Of a DNA stretch of 64,000 nt, positions 9,887 through 17,642 are shown piece after piece. Source of the stretch: Actinomadura sp. NBRC 104425 (GTDB lineage: Bacteria; Actinomycetota; Actinomycetes; Streptosporangiales; Streptosporangiaceae); assembly GCF_030269545.1 (NCBI RefSeq), contig NZ_BSTN01000011.1, positions 62,001 to 126,000 on the forward strand, read 5' to 3'. Within the stretch, counting starts at the first letter, position 1. Each line of letters begins with the position of its first letter. A program made the position numbers and the translations under genes. The notes beneath the pieces are model-generated. The model did no database searches and was not told the DNA's origin. It saw nothing but the letters and a program-made list of their open reading frames with translations.

Positions 9887-10570
9887 ATGAGCACGCTGCA
9901 GACGCTCGATCGCGGTCTGCGCGCCTTGGACGTCGTGTCGCGGAGCCCGGCGGGCATCTCGGTGGCGGAACTGGCCAAGGAGCTGGGCGTCCACCGCGCC
10001 ATCTGCTACCGCATCGTGGCCACGCTGGAGGCCCACTCGCTCGTCGCGCGCGCCGCCGACGGCCGCATCCGGCTCGGCCTCGGCGCCGCGGTGCTGGCCT
10101 CCCGGTTCGAGCCGCATTTCATGCGCGGTGCCCGCCCCGTGCTGGAGGAACTGGCCGAACGGACCCGCGCGACCGCCTTCATCGCCGCCGCGGAGGGCGA
10201 CGCCTGCGTCGCGGTCATGGTGGCCGAACCGCGGGAGGCCGTGCTGAGGGTCGGCTACCGGGTGGGCAGCAGGCACCCGCTGACGCAGGGGGCGTCCGGC
10301 ATCGCGATCCTGGCGATGCGGCCGGAGAGCCCGCGCGACCCCGAGTCCGTCCGGCGGGCCCGCCGCGACGGCTACTGCGTGACCAGAGGCGAACTGCAGA
10401 AGGGTGCGGTCGGCGTTTCGGCGGGCATCGGCGTGCCCGCCGACGTGGAACCGGGCACCGTGATCGAACGCAGCGTCGGCGTGGTCTCCACCGAGGAGCT
10501 CGACGTCGAGGGCGCGGCGGCCGCCGTCACCCGCGCCGCGCGCCTCCTGTCACAACTCGTCACCGGCTGA
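9887..10570 (+). CDS. IclR family transcriptional regulator
   Basis: A 227-residue DNA-binding regulator. The N-terminal winged helix spans about residues 1-65 (STLQTLDRGLRALDVV, then VAELAKELGVHRAICYRIVATLEAHSLV). The C-terminal effector-binding GAF-like domain includes the conserved LTQGASGIAILA and the VSAGIGVPA blocks. The ATG at 9887 is preceded by GAGGAG; the frame is open further upstream but those starts lack a ribosome site. IclR proteins commonly control aromatic catabolism from a divergent position, which fits its placement opposite the P450 gene. The effector is probably the P450 substrate or its product (inference). Confidence 0.92.
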   Translation: MSTLQTLDRGLRALDVVSRSPAGISVAELAKELGVHRAICYRIVATLEAHSLVARAADGRIRLGLGAAVLASRFEPHFMRGARPVLEELAERTRATAFIAAAEGDACVAVMVAEPREAVLRVGYRVGSRHPLTQGASGIAILAMRPESPRDPESVRRARRDGYCVTRGELQKGAVGVSAGIGVPADVEPGTVIERSVGVVSTEELDVEGAAAAVTRAARLLSQLVTG

Positions 10571-10952
10571 CGCGCCCCATCCGCTCCGCCGCCTGCCCGC
10601 TCAGGCCCCGGTTGAGCAGCCCTCTCTTCCTGCCGATCGGCTGCATCGACTCGCTGCCCGTCCAGCAGCGCCCCTCGCACATGAAGCCCGCCCGTTGCGC
10701 GCCGGTCCGTGGCCGACAGCGCCGCTCCCGCACGGCCCGTGGTCCGCGCCGTGCCCGACGGCGCGCTCTGCCACGCGATGCGGGCCGCCGCTCGGCGCCC
10801 GTCCCGATCGGGTGTTCGCCGAACCGGACCCGTCCGGCACCTCTCCCGGGGACGTGCCGGGCCGTCTGCCGTCGAACTCACCGAACCCCCTGACCGCCAG
10901 GACAACGGCACCAGGACGCCCGGGGACGCAGCAGCCAAAGATTGCAGGTCAA
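10571..10952. other. Non-coding stretch upstream of ABC importer
   Basis: About 380 bases of GC-rich DNA between the iclR stop and the importer promoter. Short frames exist on both strands, but none has a convincing start or resembles a known family. It could contain the decayed end of a gene, but I cannot name one. Confidence 0.4.
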
Positions 10953-10964
10953 ATCGTTGACAAT
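10953..10964. promoter_or_regulatory. GntR operator copy 1
   Basis: ATCGTTGACAAT, matching the 12-base palindrome ATyGT-NN-ACrAT found at three other promoter sites in the island. It overlaps the -35 element of the importer promoter, as expected for repression. The GT...AC core matches the general pattern of FadR-subfamily GntR operators. Confidence 0.65.
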
Positions 10965-10986
10965 TATGTAAGCGGATTTGTACCGT
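10957..10986 (+). promoter_or_regulatory. Promoter of ABC importer operon
   Basis: A perfect TTGACA (-35) at 10957-10962 and TACCGT (-10) at 10981-10986, separated by 18 bases. It lies 61 bases upstream of the first importer gene. The same arrangement, with -35 inside the palindrome and an 18-base spacer, recurs at the galB-like gene. Confidence 0.6.
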
Positions 10987-11047
10987 CTCGGGCACAGTGT
11001 GGAGGTCAGCGTTCCCGCTCACCCCCTCCGGGACGTTTGGAGATCAC

Positions 11048-12004
11048 ATGATCAGAGTCCGTGCGGCCCTGGCCGCAGCCGCCGTCCTGCTCCTCAGCTC
11101 CTGTGGAGGAGGGAGCTCGAGCGATGACGCGGCGAGCGGCGGTCTCGCCGAGGTGAAGGTCAGCGTGATTCCGATCGTGGATGTCGCGCCCGTCTACGTC
11201 GGGATCCAGCAGGGCTTCTTCAAGGAGCAGAACCTCAAGCCGGACGTCGTCACCGCGCAGGGCGGGGCGGCGATCGTGCCGGCGGTGGTGGCCGGTCAGG
11301 TGGACATCGGGTTCAGCAACTTCGTCTCGCTGATGGTCGCCAAGTCCAAGGGCCTGCCGCTCAAGGTCGTCTCGTCCGGGGTCGGCTCGACCGGCGCCGC
11401 GGGCAAGGACTTCGGCGGCATCGTCGTCAAGAAGGACAGCCCGATCAAAAGCGCCAAGGACCTGGCCGGCAAGAAGGTCGCGGTCAACACGCTGAACAAC
11501 ATCAACGACACGACCGTCCGGGCATCGGTCAGAAAGGCCGGCGGCGACCCCAAGGGTGTCAAGTTCACCGAGCTGGCCTTCCCTGACATGGGGGCCGCGC
11601 TCGACAAGGGCAACGTGGACGCCATCCAGGTGGTCGAGCCGTTCCTGTCGACCGCGCTCAAGGCCGGCGGGCGCCTGATCGCCTCCAATTACGTCGACAC
11701 CGCGCCGAAGCTGACGATCGCCGGCTACTTCACCTCCCAGAAGACCGCGTCCACCAAGTCGGACATCGTCAAGCGCTTCACCGCGGCGATGCAGAAGTCG
11801 CTGCAGTACTCCGCGGCGCACCCCGAGGCGGTCCGCAAGGCCCTGCCGAGCTACACCAAGATCGACAACTCCGTCCTCCAGGAGCTGACGCTCCCGGACT
11901 ACCCGGCGCAGGTGAACAAGGACAGCCTCCAGACGCTGGCCGACCTCGCCGTCCAGGACGGCCTGCTCACCAAGGCCCCCGACGTCTCGGCGCTGCTGCC
12001 ATGA
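11048..12004 (+). CDS. ABC transporter substrate-binding lipoprotein (NMT1/SsuA type)
   Basis: A 318-residue extracytoplasmic binding protein. The N-terminal signal ends in a lipobox (LLLSSC), so the mature protein is lipid-anchored outside the membrane. The two-lobed fold of the NMT1/ThiY/SsuA/TauA class is shown by APVYVGIQQGFFKEQNL and GQVDIGFSNFVSLM. The ATG at 11048 has GGAG 6 bases upstream. It heads a six-gene chain in which the stop of this gene overlaps the next start (ATGA). Members bind sulfonates, pyrimidine precursors, or aromatic acids such as phthalate; given the catabolic neighbours an aromatic carboxylate is likely (inference). Confidence 0.9.
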   Translation: MIRVRAALAAAAVLLLSSCGGGSSSDDAASGGLAEVKVSVIPIVDVAPVYVGIQQGFFKEQNLKPDVVTAQGGAAIVPAVVAGQVDIGFSNFVSLMVAKSKGLPLKVVSSGVGSTGAAGKDFGGIVVKKDSPIKSAKDLAGKKVAVNTLNNINDTTVRASVRKAGGDPKGVKFTELAFPDMGAALDKGNVDAIQVVEPFLSTALKAGGRLIASNYVDTAPKLTIAGYFTSQKTASTKSDIVKRFTAAMQKSLQYSAAHPEAVRKALPSYTKIDNSVLQELTLPDYPAQVNKDSLQTLADLAVQDGLLTKAPDVSALLP

Positions 12005-12792
12005 CGGGTCGTCGCAACGGCCCCGCCCCGGCCTGGCTCCTCGGGGGCCTGGGCCTGGCGGGGCTCATCGTCCTCGGCGAACTGGTCCCCAGGTCGGGCC
12101 TGGTCGAACGCCGCTACCTGCCCCCGGTCAGCAGCATGCTGTCGGCGCTCGCCGACCAGGCCGCGGCGGGGGAGTTCTGGCAGGCGCTGGGCGAGACGCT
12201 GCGCGGCTGGGCGATCGGGCTGGCGATCGCGATGGTCGCCGGTGTCGTGCTCGGCGTGGTCATCGGCTGGGTCCCGCTGCTGCAGGCCGCGTTGAACTCC
12301 ACGATCGAGTTCCTGCGGCCGATCCCGTCGGTCGCGCTGATCCCGCTGGCGGTGCTGCTGTACGGCACCGAACCGCGCTCCACCCTGCTCCTGGTGGTGT
12401 ACGCCTCGTTCTGGCAGGTGCTCGTCCAGGTGCTGTACGGCGTCCGGGACGTCGACCCGGTCGCCCGCGACACCGCCCGCTCCTACCGCTTCCGCCTGCT
12501 GACGGCCGCCCGGACCGTGATCTGGCCGACCGCCCTGCCGTATGTGATGACCGGGTTTCGGCTCGGCGCCGCCGTCGCGCTGATCCTGGAGATCACCGGT
12601 GAGCTGGTCATCGGCTCGCCCGGCCTCGGCAGGCAGATCGCGGTCGCGCAGAACTCCAACGCGGTGTCCGCGATGTACGCCCTGATCATCGTCGTCGGCC
12701 TGATCGGGGTCGCGGTGAACGTCGTCGCGCGCGCCGTGGAGCGGCGGGCCCTGCGCTGGCACCCCTCGATCCGCACGGAGGCCGCCGTATGA
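12001..12792 (+). CDS. ABC transporter permease (SsuC/TauC type) 1
   Basis: A 263-residue inner-membrane permease with about six helices and the binding-protein-dependent transport fold. The coupling-helix region that contacts the ATPase is DPVARDTARSYRF followed by the conserved ALPYVMTGFRLG segment. Its start overlaps the upstream stop by four bases, and its own stop overlaps the next permease start, so the two permeases are translationally coupled and probably form a heterodimeric channel. Confidence 0.9.
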   Translation: MTGRRNGPAPAWLLGGLGLAGLIVLGELVPRSGLVERRYLPPVSSMLSALADQAAAGEFWQALGETLRGWAIGLAIAMVAGVVLGVVIGWVPLLQAALNSTIEFLRPIPSVALIPLAVLLYGTEPRSTLLLVVYASFWQVLVQVLYGVRDVDPVARDTARSYRFRLLTAARTVIWPTALPYVMTGFRLGAAVALILEITGELVIGSPGLGRQIAVAQNSNAVSAMYALIIVVGLIGVAVNVVARAVERRALRWHPSIRTEAAV

Positions 12793-13562
12793 GCGCACTC
12801 AAATCCGTCGTCCGGCTGCTGGCGGTGCCCGCGCTGCTCGTCGCCGTCTGGTGGACGGCCACCGAAGGCAGCACCGACTACTTCTGGCCGCCGCTGCGTA
12901 CGATCGTCGGCACGTTCGACGACACCTGGTTCCACGGCCGGCTCACCAGCGACGTCCTGCCCAGCCTCCTGCGGCTGGTCGCCGGGTACCTCCTGGCGCT
13001 CGTGCTGGGGATCGGCGCGGGCGTCGCGATCGGATCGTCCCGGACGCTGCGCGCGGTCCTGGAACCGGTGCTGGAGTTCTTCCGGGCGATCCCGCCGCCG
13101 GTGCTCGTCCCGATCCTCATGCTGTTCGCCGGCATCGGCGACGGCATGAAGATCCTGGTGATCGTCACCGGCTGCGTGTGGCCGGTGCTGCTCAACACCG
13201 TCGAGGGCGTCCGCGCCCTGGACGAGGTGCTGCGCGACACCGCCCGCTCCTACCGGCTGCGGCGCGGCTCCCGCCTGGTGCATCTCGTGCTGCCCGGGGC
13301 GAGCCCCCAGATCGCCGCGGGGGCCCGGCAGGCGCTGTCGGTGGGCATCATCCTCATGGTGATCAGCGAGATGTTCGCCGCCAGCGAGGGCGTCGGCTTC
13401 ACCATCATCCAGTTCCAGCGGACGTTCGCGATCCCCCAGATGTGGACCGGGGTCATCCTGCTCGGCGTCATCGGCGTCGCGCTGTCGGCGCTCTTCCACC
13501 TGGCCGAGGCGCGCGTGCTGCGCTGGTACACCGGGCTCCGCCGAGCCCAGCGAGAGGGTTGA
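12789..13562 (+). CDS. ABC transporter permease (SsuC/TauC type) 2
   Basis: A 257-residue permease paralogous to the preceding gene. It shares the RDTARSYRLRRGSRLVHLVLPGASPQIAAGARQ-type coupling region, here shifted in detail, and has about six membrane helices. Most SsuC-type importers use one permease as a homodimer; two distinct adjacent permeases imply a heterodimer. The ATG at 12789 overlaps the previous stop (ATGA). Confidence 0.9.
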   Translation: MSALKSVVRLLAVPALLVAVWWTATEGSTDYFWPPLRTIVGTFDDTWFHGRLTSDVLPSLLRLVAGYLLALVLGIGAGVAIGSSRTLRAVLEPVLEFFRAIPPPVLVPILMLFAGIGDGMKILVIVTGCVWPVLLNTVEGVRALDEVLRDTARSYRLRRGSRLVHLVLPGASPQIAAGARQALSVGIILMVISEMFAASEGVGFTIIQFQRTFAIPQMWTGVILLGVIGVALSALFHLAEARVLRWYTGLRRAQREG

Positions 13563-13563
13563 C

Positions 13564-14394
13564 ATGACCATGACCACGGCCGACACCGGCACCATGCTCG
13601 AGGTCCGCCACCTGAAGAAGGTCTTCCAGGGGCGGGGCCGCACCGTCGAGGCGGTCGGCGACCTGACGTTCAAGGTCAAGGCGGGTGAGCTCGTCTGCGT
13701 CGTCGGGCCCTCGGGGGCGGGCAAGACCACCCTGCTCAAGTGCGTCGCGGGGCTGCTGGACAGCACCTCGGGCGAAGTGCTGCTGGAGGGCAGGGCCGTG
13801 ACCGGGCCGCCGCCCGGCATGGCCGTCGTCTTCCAGGAGTACGGGCGCAGCCTGTTCCCGTGGATGACGGTCCGGCAGAACATCGAGCTGCCGCTCAAGG
13901 AGAAGAAGGTCCCGAAGGCCGAGCGGCAGCGCCTCGTGCGGGAGGCCCTGGCCGCCGTCGGGCTCTCCGACGCCGCCGACGCCCACCCCTGGCAGCTGTC
14001 GGGAGGCATGCAGCAGCGGGTGGCGATCGCCAGGGCCGTCGCCTACGAACCGCACATCCTGCTCATGGACGAGCCGTTCGCGGCCGTCGACGCGCAGACC
14101 CGCGCGGAGCTCGAAGACCTGGTCCGCTCGCTGTGGAAGCGCCTCGGCGTCACGGTACTGTTCATCACCCACGACATCGACGAGTCGGTCTACCTGGCCG
14201 AACGCGTGATCGTGCTGTCGTCCTCGCCGACCGAGGTGCTGGCCGACGTCGCCATCGACCTGCCCGCGGAGCGCGACCAGCTCGGCACCCGGTCGCTGCC
14301 GCGCTTCGCCGAGCTGCGCGCCGAGGTGTACCGGCTGGTCCAGCAGGCCAAGGACGGCGAGCGCCCCAGCACGATCGGAAAGGTCGCCCGATGA
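13564..14394 (+). CDS. ABC transporter ATP-binding protein (SsuB/TauB type)
   Basis: A 276-residue cytoplasmic ATPase that powers the importer. It has Walker A GPSGAGKTT, a Q-loop in VVFQEYGRSLFPW, the signature LSGGMQQR, Walker B ILLMDEPF and the switch His in ITHDID. It begins two bases after the second permease stop, and its stop overlaps the start of the dehydrogenase gene by four bases (ATGA). Confidence 0.93.
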   Translation: MTMTTADTGTMLEVRHLKKVFQGRGRTVEAVGDLTFKVKAGELVCVVGPSGAGKTTLLKCVAGLLDSTSGEVLLEGRAVTGPPPGMAVVFQEYGRSLFPWMTVRQNIELPLKEKKVPKAERQRLVREALAAVGLSDAADAHPWQLSGGMQQRVAIARAVAYEPHILLMDEPFAAVDAQTRAELEDLVRSLWKRLGVTVLFITHDIDESVYLAERVIVLSSSPTEVLADVAIDLPAERDQLGTRSLPRFAELRAEVYRLVQQAKDGERPSTIGKVAR

Positions 14395-15230
14395 CGGACA
14401 GGACTCTCACGGTCGCCGTTCTGGGGCTGGGCGAGGCGGGCGGCGAGATCGCCCGGGACCTGCTCGCGGCGGGCGCGCACGTGCGCGGCTACGATCCCGC
14501 CGTCCGGCCCGGCCCCGGGATCCGCGCCTGCGCCGACGAGGCCGACGCCGCCGTCGGCGCCGACCTCGTGCTCAGCGTGAACAGCGCCCACGACGCCGAG
14601 GACGCGCTGCGGGCGGGGCTGCCCGGCCTCGCGGCCGACGCGGTCTGGGCCGATCTCAACACCGGTTCGCCCGGCCTGAAGCGCGCCCTGGCCGAGCGCG
14701 CCGGACCGCGCTTCGCCGACGTCGCGTTGATGGCGCCGGTGCCCGGCAAGGGGCTGCGCACCCCCATGCTCGCCTCGGGTCCGGCGGCCGCCCGAGCCGC
14801 CGAACTGCTGCGGCCGCTCGGCGCCTCGGTGACCGTCCTGGACGGCGACGCGGGGGAGGCCGCGGCGCGCAAGCTGCTGCGCAGCGTGTTCTTCAAGGGG
14901 ATGGCCGCGGCCGTCACCGAGGCGCTGCACGCCGCCCGCGAGGCGGGGCTGGAGGACTGGCTGCGCGACAACATCGCCGCCGAACTGGCGGGGGCGGACG
15001 CCTCGCTCGCCCGCAGGCTGGAGGAGGGCAGCGTCAAGCACGCCGTCCGGCGGGCCGAGGAGATGCGGGCGGCGTCGCAGCTGCTCGCCGAGCTGGGCGT
15101 GCCGTCCCGGATCAGCGACGCCAGCCGCGGCTGGCTCGAGCAGCTCGCATCGTCCACAGGATCGTCAACGATCGTCGAGGGCGCGATAAGATCCGAGCGT
15201 GGGAGGGAGAAAGGTGACGGAACTGGATGA
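14391..15230 (+). CDS. 6PGDH-like NAD(P)-dependent dehydrogenase (DUF1932)
   Basis: A 279-residue beta-hydroxyacid-dehydrogenase-like protein. The N-terminal Rossmann fold carries GLGEAGGEIARDL (about residues 11-23). The helical C-terminal half (RKLLRSVFFKGMAAAVTEAL) matches the DUF1932 domain found in relatives of 3-hydroxyisobutyrate and 6-phosphogluconate dehydrogenases. It overlaps the ATPase gene at its start and the GntR gene at its end by 17 bases. Its place between an importer and the regulator of a ring-fission operon suggests oxidation or reduction of a hydroxy-acid intermediate or the imported substrate; the reaction is not known. Confidence 0.8.
   Translation: MTDRTLTVAVLGLGEAGGEIARDLLAAGAHVRGYDPAVRPGPGIRACADEADAAVGADLVLSVNSAHDAEDALRAGLPGLAADAVWADLNTGSPGLKRALAERAGPRFADVALMAPVPGKGLRTPMLASGPAAARAAELLRPLGASVTVLDGDAGEAAARKLLRSVFFKGMAAAVTEALHAAREAGLEDWLRDNIAAELAGADASLARRLEEGSVKHAVRRAEEMRAASQLLAELGVPSRISDASRGWLEQLASSTGSSTIVEGAIRSERGREKGDGTG
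15161..15172. promoter_or_regulatory. GntR operator copy 2
   Basis: ATCGTCAACGAT, a perfect dyad with arms ATCGT/ACGAT, lying inside the 3' end of the dehydrogenase gene and 42 bases before the GntR start. A possible -10 (TAAGAT, 15187-15192) follows. The position suits autoregulation of the GntR gene from an internal promoter. Confidence 0.6.
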
Positions 15231-15852
15231 CGGGGTCGGCCTCGACATCACCGCGGCGATCCGGGAGGCGATCGTCAACGGTGACTTCGCCCCCAACCAG
15301 CGGCTCGTCGAGGCCGATCTGTCGCGCCAGTTCGGGGCCAGCCGCAGCAGTGTGCGCGCGGCTCTGTTCGAGCTGACCAAAGAGGGTCTGGTCGAGCGGG
15401 AGCAGAACCGGGGCGCGCGGGTCCGGGCGGTGACGCTCGCCGAGGCCATCGAGATCTCCGAGGTGCGGATGGTCCTCGAGGGGCTGTGCGCGGCCAAGGC
15501 CGCCGAGAACGTCACCGACGCCGAAATCGTCGAACTGCGCGGGCTCGGGGAGTCGATGCGGGCGGCCGTCGCCAACGGGCATGTGCTGGAGTACTCCGAG
15601 CTCAACCAGACCCTGCACCGCCGCATCCGCGAGATCAGCCGCCAGGCCACGGCCGCGGACCTGCTGGAGCGCCTGCGCGCCCAGAACGTCCGGCACCAGT
15701 TCCGGCTCGCGCTCGTGCCCGGGCGCCCGCAGGTGTCCCTGGCCGAGCATCTGGCGATGATCGACGAGATCTGCGCCCACTCCGCCGAGGGGGCCGAGCG
15801 GGCCGCCCGCCGCCACCTGGTCAGCGTCATCGAAGCGCTCCGCGGCATCTGA
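15214..15852 (+). CDS. GntR family regulator (FadR/VanR-like)
   Basis: A 212-residue regulator. An N-terminal winged helix (LVEADLSRQFGASRSSVRAALFELTKEGLV, in two parts) is followed by an all-helical FCD effector domain with the conserved Asp/His pattern (EYSELNQTLHRRI, then LAEHLAMIDEI). I chose the GTG at 15214 because GGAGG lies 7-8 bases upstream; the GTG at 15199 would put that site inside the coding region. It ends the importer gene chain. Four palindromes of the type these proteins bind occur at the promoters of the island, so it probably represses the importer, itself and the ring-fission operon until a pathway acid binds. Confidence 0.9.
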   Translation: MTELDDGVGLDITAAIREAIVNGDFAPNQRLVEADLSRQFGASRSSVRAALFELTKEGLVEREQNRGARVRAVTLAEAIEISEVRMVLEGLCAAKAAENVTDAEIVELRGLGESMRAAVANGHVLEYSELNQTLHRRIREISRQATAADLLERLRAQNVRHQFRLALVPGRPQVSLAEHLAMIDEICAHSAEGAERAARRHLVSVIEALRGI

Positions 15853-15926
15853 TTCCGGTCGCCGCGAGACCCTGGCAAGCCCGCAGAGCTTTTCCGGGCA
15901 TCCGGCTTTGAGTGCCGTTACCGCGC

Positions 15927-15938
15927 ATTGTCGACGAT
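15927..15938. promoter_or_regulatory. GntR operator copy 3
   Basis: ATTGTCGACGAT, matching ATyGT-NN-ACrAT. It lies 214 bases upstream of copy 4 and 277 bases before the galB-like start, without an obvious promoter of its own. An auxiliary site for looping or cooperative binding is possible. Confidence 0.5.
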
Positions 15939-15941
15939 TGT

Positions 15942-15959
15942 TCCGACGCATGTGTCGGA
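15942..15959. promoter_or_regulatory. Inverted repeat TCCGAC-N6-GTCGGA
   Basis: A perfect six-base dyad beginning three bases after operator copy 3. It could be a binding site for a second regulator or a small RNA hairpin. There is no further support for either. Confidence 0.3.
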
Positions 15960-16012
15960 TATCACTCCGGCGGGCGGGATCCTCGCCTCCTGCCCCGCGC
16001 CTCGTGCCCTGA

Positions 16013-16044
16013 CCGGCCGACGCCGTTGGCCGGCGCGGGGTTTT
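16013..16044 (+). terminator. Possible terminator after importer-GntR chain
   Basis: CCGGCC, nine bases, GGCCGG, then GC-rich bases and a TTTT run at 16041-16044. The location between the GntR stop and the next operon promoter fits a rho-independent terminator, although the stem is short. Confidence 0.4.
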
Positions 16045-16140
16045 CTGGGTCTGCCGGGCGCCGCCGCCGGAGAGTGCGCCTGAGAGCGCTCACGCACCGC
16101 GCGTCCGATCCGCTCCCGGATGGGCCGAATCTTCGGAACG

Positions 16141-16152
16141 ATTGTTGACAAT
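16141..16152. promoter_or_regulatory. GntR operator copy 4
   Basis: ATTGTTGACAAT, arms ATTGT/ACAAT. It overlaps the -35 hexamer of the galB-like operon promoter, so binding would block RNA polymerase. Confidence 0.65.
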
Positions 16153-16174
16153 TTCGTGCAACATAGGTCAGGAT
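16145..16174 (+). promoter_or_regulatory. Promoter of galB-like operon
   Basis: TTGACA (16145-16150), an 18-base spacer, then CAGGAT (16169-16174). The spacer length and the operator overlap are the same as at the importer promoter. The first gene follows 30 bases later with GAGGAG as ribosome site. Confidence 0.55.
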
Positions 16175-16203
16175 GAAACCATCCACTGCGATCGAGGAGA
16201 TTC

Positions 16204-16947
16204 ATGGCTGCTGAGAACACGGGCGCCGGGCCGATGCTCGTCGTGAGCGCCCACGCCGGGGACTTCGTCTGGCGGGCCGGGGGCGCGATCGCGTTGTCGG
16301 CGTCGCGAGGCGAACGCGTCAAGGTGGTCTGCCTCAGCTACGGCGAGCGGGGCGAGTCGGCCAAGGCGTGGCGCGAGGGCAAGAAGCTCGAGGAAATCAA
16401 GCAGATCCGGCGCGCCGAGGCGGAGGCCGCCGCCGCCGAGCTGGGCGCCGAGATCGAGTTCTTCGACGCCGGCGACTATCCGCTGGTGGAGTCGCAGGAG
16501 CTGGTCGACCGGCTGGTCCATGTGTACCGCGAGGTCGAGCCGGCGGTGGTGCTCACCCACACGCTGTCCGACCCCTACAACGGAGACCACCCGGCCGCCG
16601 CCCGCATGGCGCTTCAGGCGCGCATCCTCGCCCAGGCGATCGGCTACGACGCTCCCGGCGAGCCGCTGGGCGCCCCGCCGGTCTTCTTCTTCGAACCGCA
16701 TCAGCCCGAGCAGTGCGACTTCCGGCCCGACGTGCTGCTCGACATCACCGAGGTGTTCGACCGCAAGCGCAAGGCCATGGAGTGCCTGCCGGCCCAGGTG
16801 CACATGTGGGAGTACTACACCGACCTGGCCAGGCGGCGCGGCGTCCAGCTCAAGCGCAACGCCGGCCCGAACCTGGGCCTGCCCCACACGACGATGGCCG
16901 AGGCGTTCGTCCGCCTCTACCCGCAGACCACCACGGTGCTGGCATGA
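16204..16947 (+). CDS. galB: PIG-L family hydratase, 4-oxalomesaconate hydratase-like
   Basis: A 247-residue zinc-dependent PIG-L/LmbE-fold protein. The metal motif is SAHAGDF (His17, Asp20), with a further His in YNGDHPAAARM. The run FVWRAGGAIAL and the overall length match GalB of the Pseudomonas gallate pathway, which hydrates 4-oxalomesaconate to 4-carboxy-4-hydroxy-2-oxoadipate. The next three genes encode the partner aldolase, tautomerase and a ring-fission enzyme, which supports hydratase over a sugar deacetylase. Its stop overlaps the aldolase start by four bases. GntR operator and promoter lie directly upstream. Confidence 0.82.
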   Translation: MAAENTGAGPMLVVSAHAGDFVWRAGGAIALSASRGERVKVVCLSYGERGESAKAWREGKKLEEIKQIRRAEAEAAAAELGAEIEFFDAGDYPLVESQELVDRLVHVYREVEPAVVLTHTLSDPYNGDHPAAARMALQARILAQAIGYDAPGEPLGAPPVFFFEPHQPEQCDFRPDVLLDITEVFDRKRKAMECLPAQVHMWEYYTDLARRRGVQLKRNAGPNLGLPHTTMAEAFVRLYPQTTTVLA

Positions 16948-17642
16948 AGCCCGTCGTGGTCACCGGCCCGCCCCGGGCCGATCTGAAGACCGTGGACGCC
17001 CTGGCCGCACACGGGGTCGCGACCGTCCACGAGGCGATCGGCCGGGAGGGGTTCCTCGGCCCGCATCTGCGGCCCACGCACCTGGGCTCGCGGATCGGAG
17101 GGACGGCCGTCACGGTCCTGTCGTGGCCGGGCGACAACCTGATGATCCATGTCGCGGTCGAGCAGTGCGCACCCGGCGACATCCTGGTCGTCACCACTAC
17201 CTCGCCGTCCACCGACGGGATGTTCGGGGAGCTGTTCGCCACCGCCCTGCAGTACCGGGGCGTGCGCGGCCTGGTCATCAACGCCGGGGTGCGCGACACC
17301 GCCGAACTGCACGCCATGGGCTTTCCCGTGTGGTCGGCTGCGGTCAGCGCCCAGGGCACCGTCAAAGCCACGCCCGGCTCGGTCAACGTGCCGATCACGA
17401 TCGGCGGCCAGGTGATCCGGCCGGGCGACGCGATCCTGGCCGACGACGACGGCGTCATGGTCGTCGCCCGCGAGGCCGTCGACTCCGCGCTGGCCGCCGC
17501 CGAGGCGCGCGCGGCCAAGGAGGAGGCCACCCGCCGGGCCTTCCGCGAGGGCCAGCTCGGTCTCGACCGGTACGGGATGCGCGACAAGGTCGCCGACTTG
17601 GGGATCGAGTACGTCCCCTACGCCGAATGGGACCCCTCATGA
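16944..17642 (+). CDS. galC: 4-carboxy-4-hydroxy-2-oxoadipate aldolase (RraA fold)
   Basis: A 232-residue RraA-fold class II aldolase of the GalC/LigK/ProA kind, which cleaves 4-carboxy-4-hydroxy-2-oxoadipate to pyruvate and oxaloacetate. Conserved blocks are GVATVHEAIGREG, GDILVVTTTSPSTDGMFGELFA, INAGVRDTAEL (the Arg-Asp of the metal/pyruvate site) and DAILADDDGVMVV. RraA itself is shorter and lacks this context. It is coupled to both neighbours by four-base overlaps. Confidence 0.87.
   Translation: MKPVVVTGPPRADLKTVDALAAHGVATVHEAIGREGFLGPHLRPTHLGSRIGGTAVTVLSWPGDNLMIHVAVEQCAPGDILVVTTTSPSTDGMFGELFATALQYRGVRGLVINAGVRDTAELHAMGFPVWSAAVSAQGTVKATPGSVNVPITIGGQVIRPGDAILADDDGVMVVAREAVDSALAAAEARAAKEEATRRAFREGQLGLDRYGMRDKVADLGIEYVPYAEWDPS

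Noticed and set aside
10709..10960. Small plus-strand frame between iclR and the importer
   Set aside because: It has no ribosome site, no family resemblance, and runs through the importer promoter and operator.
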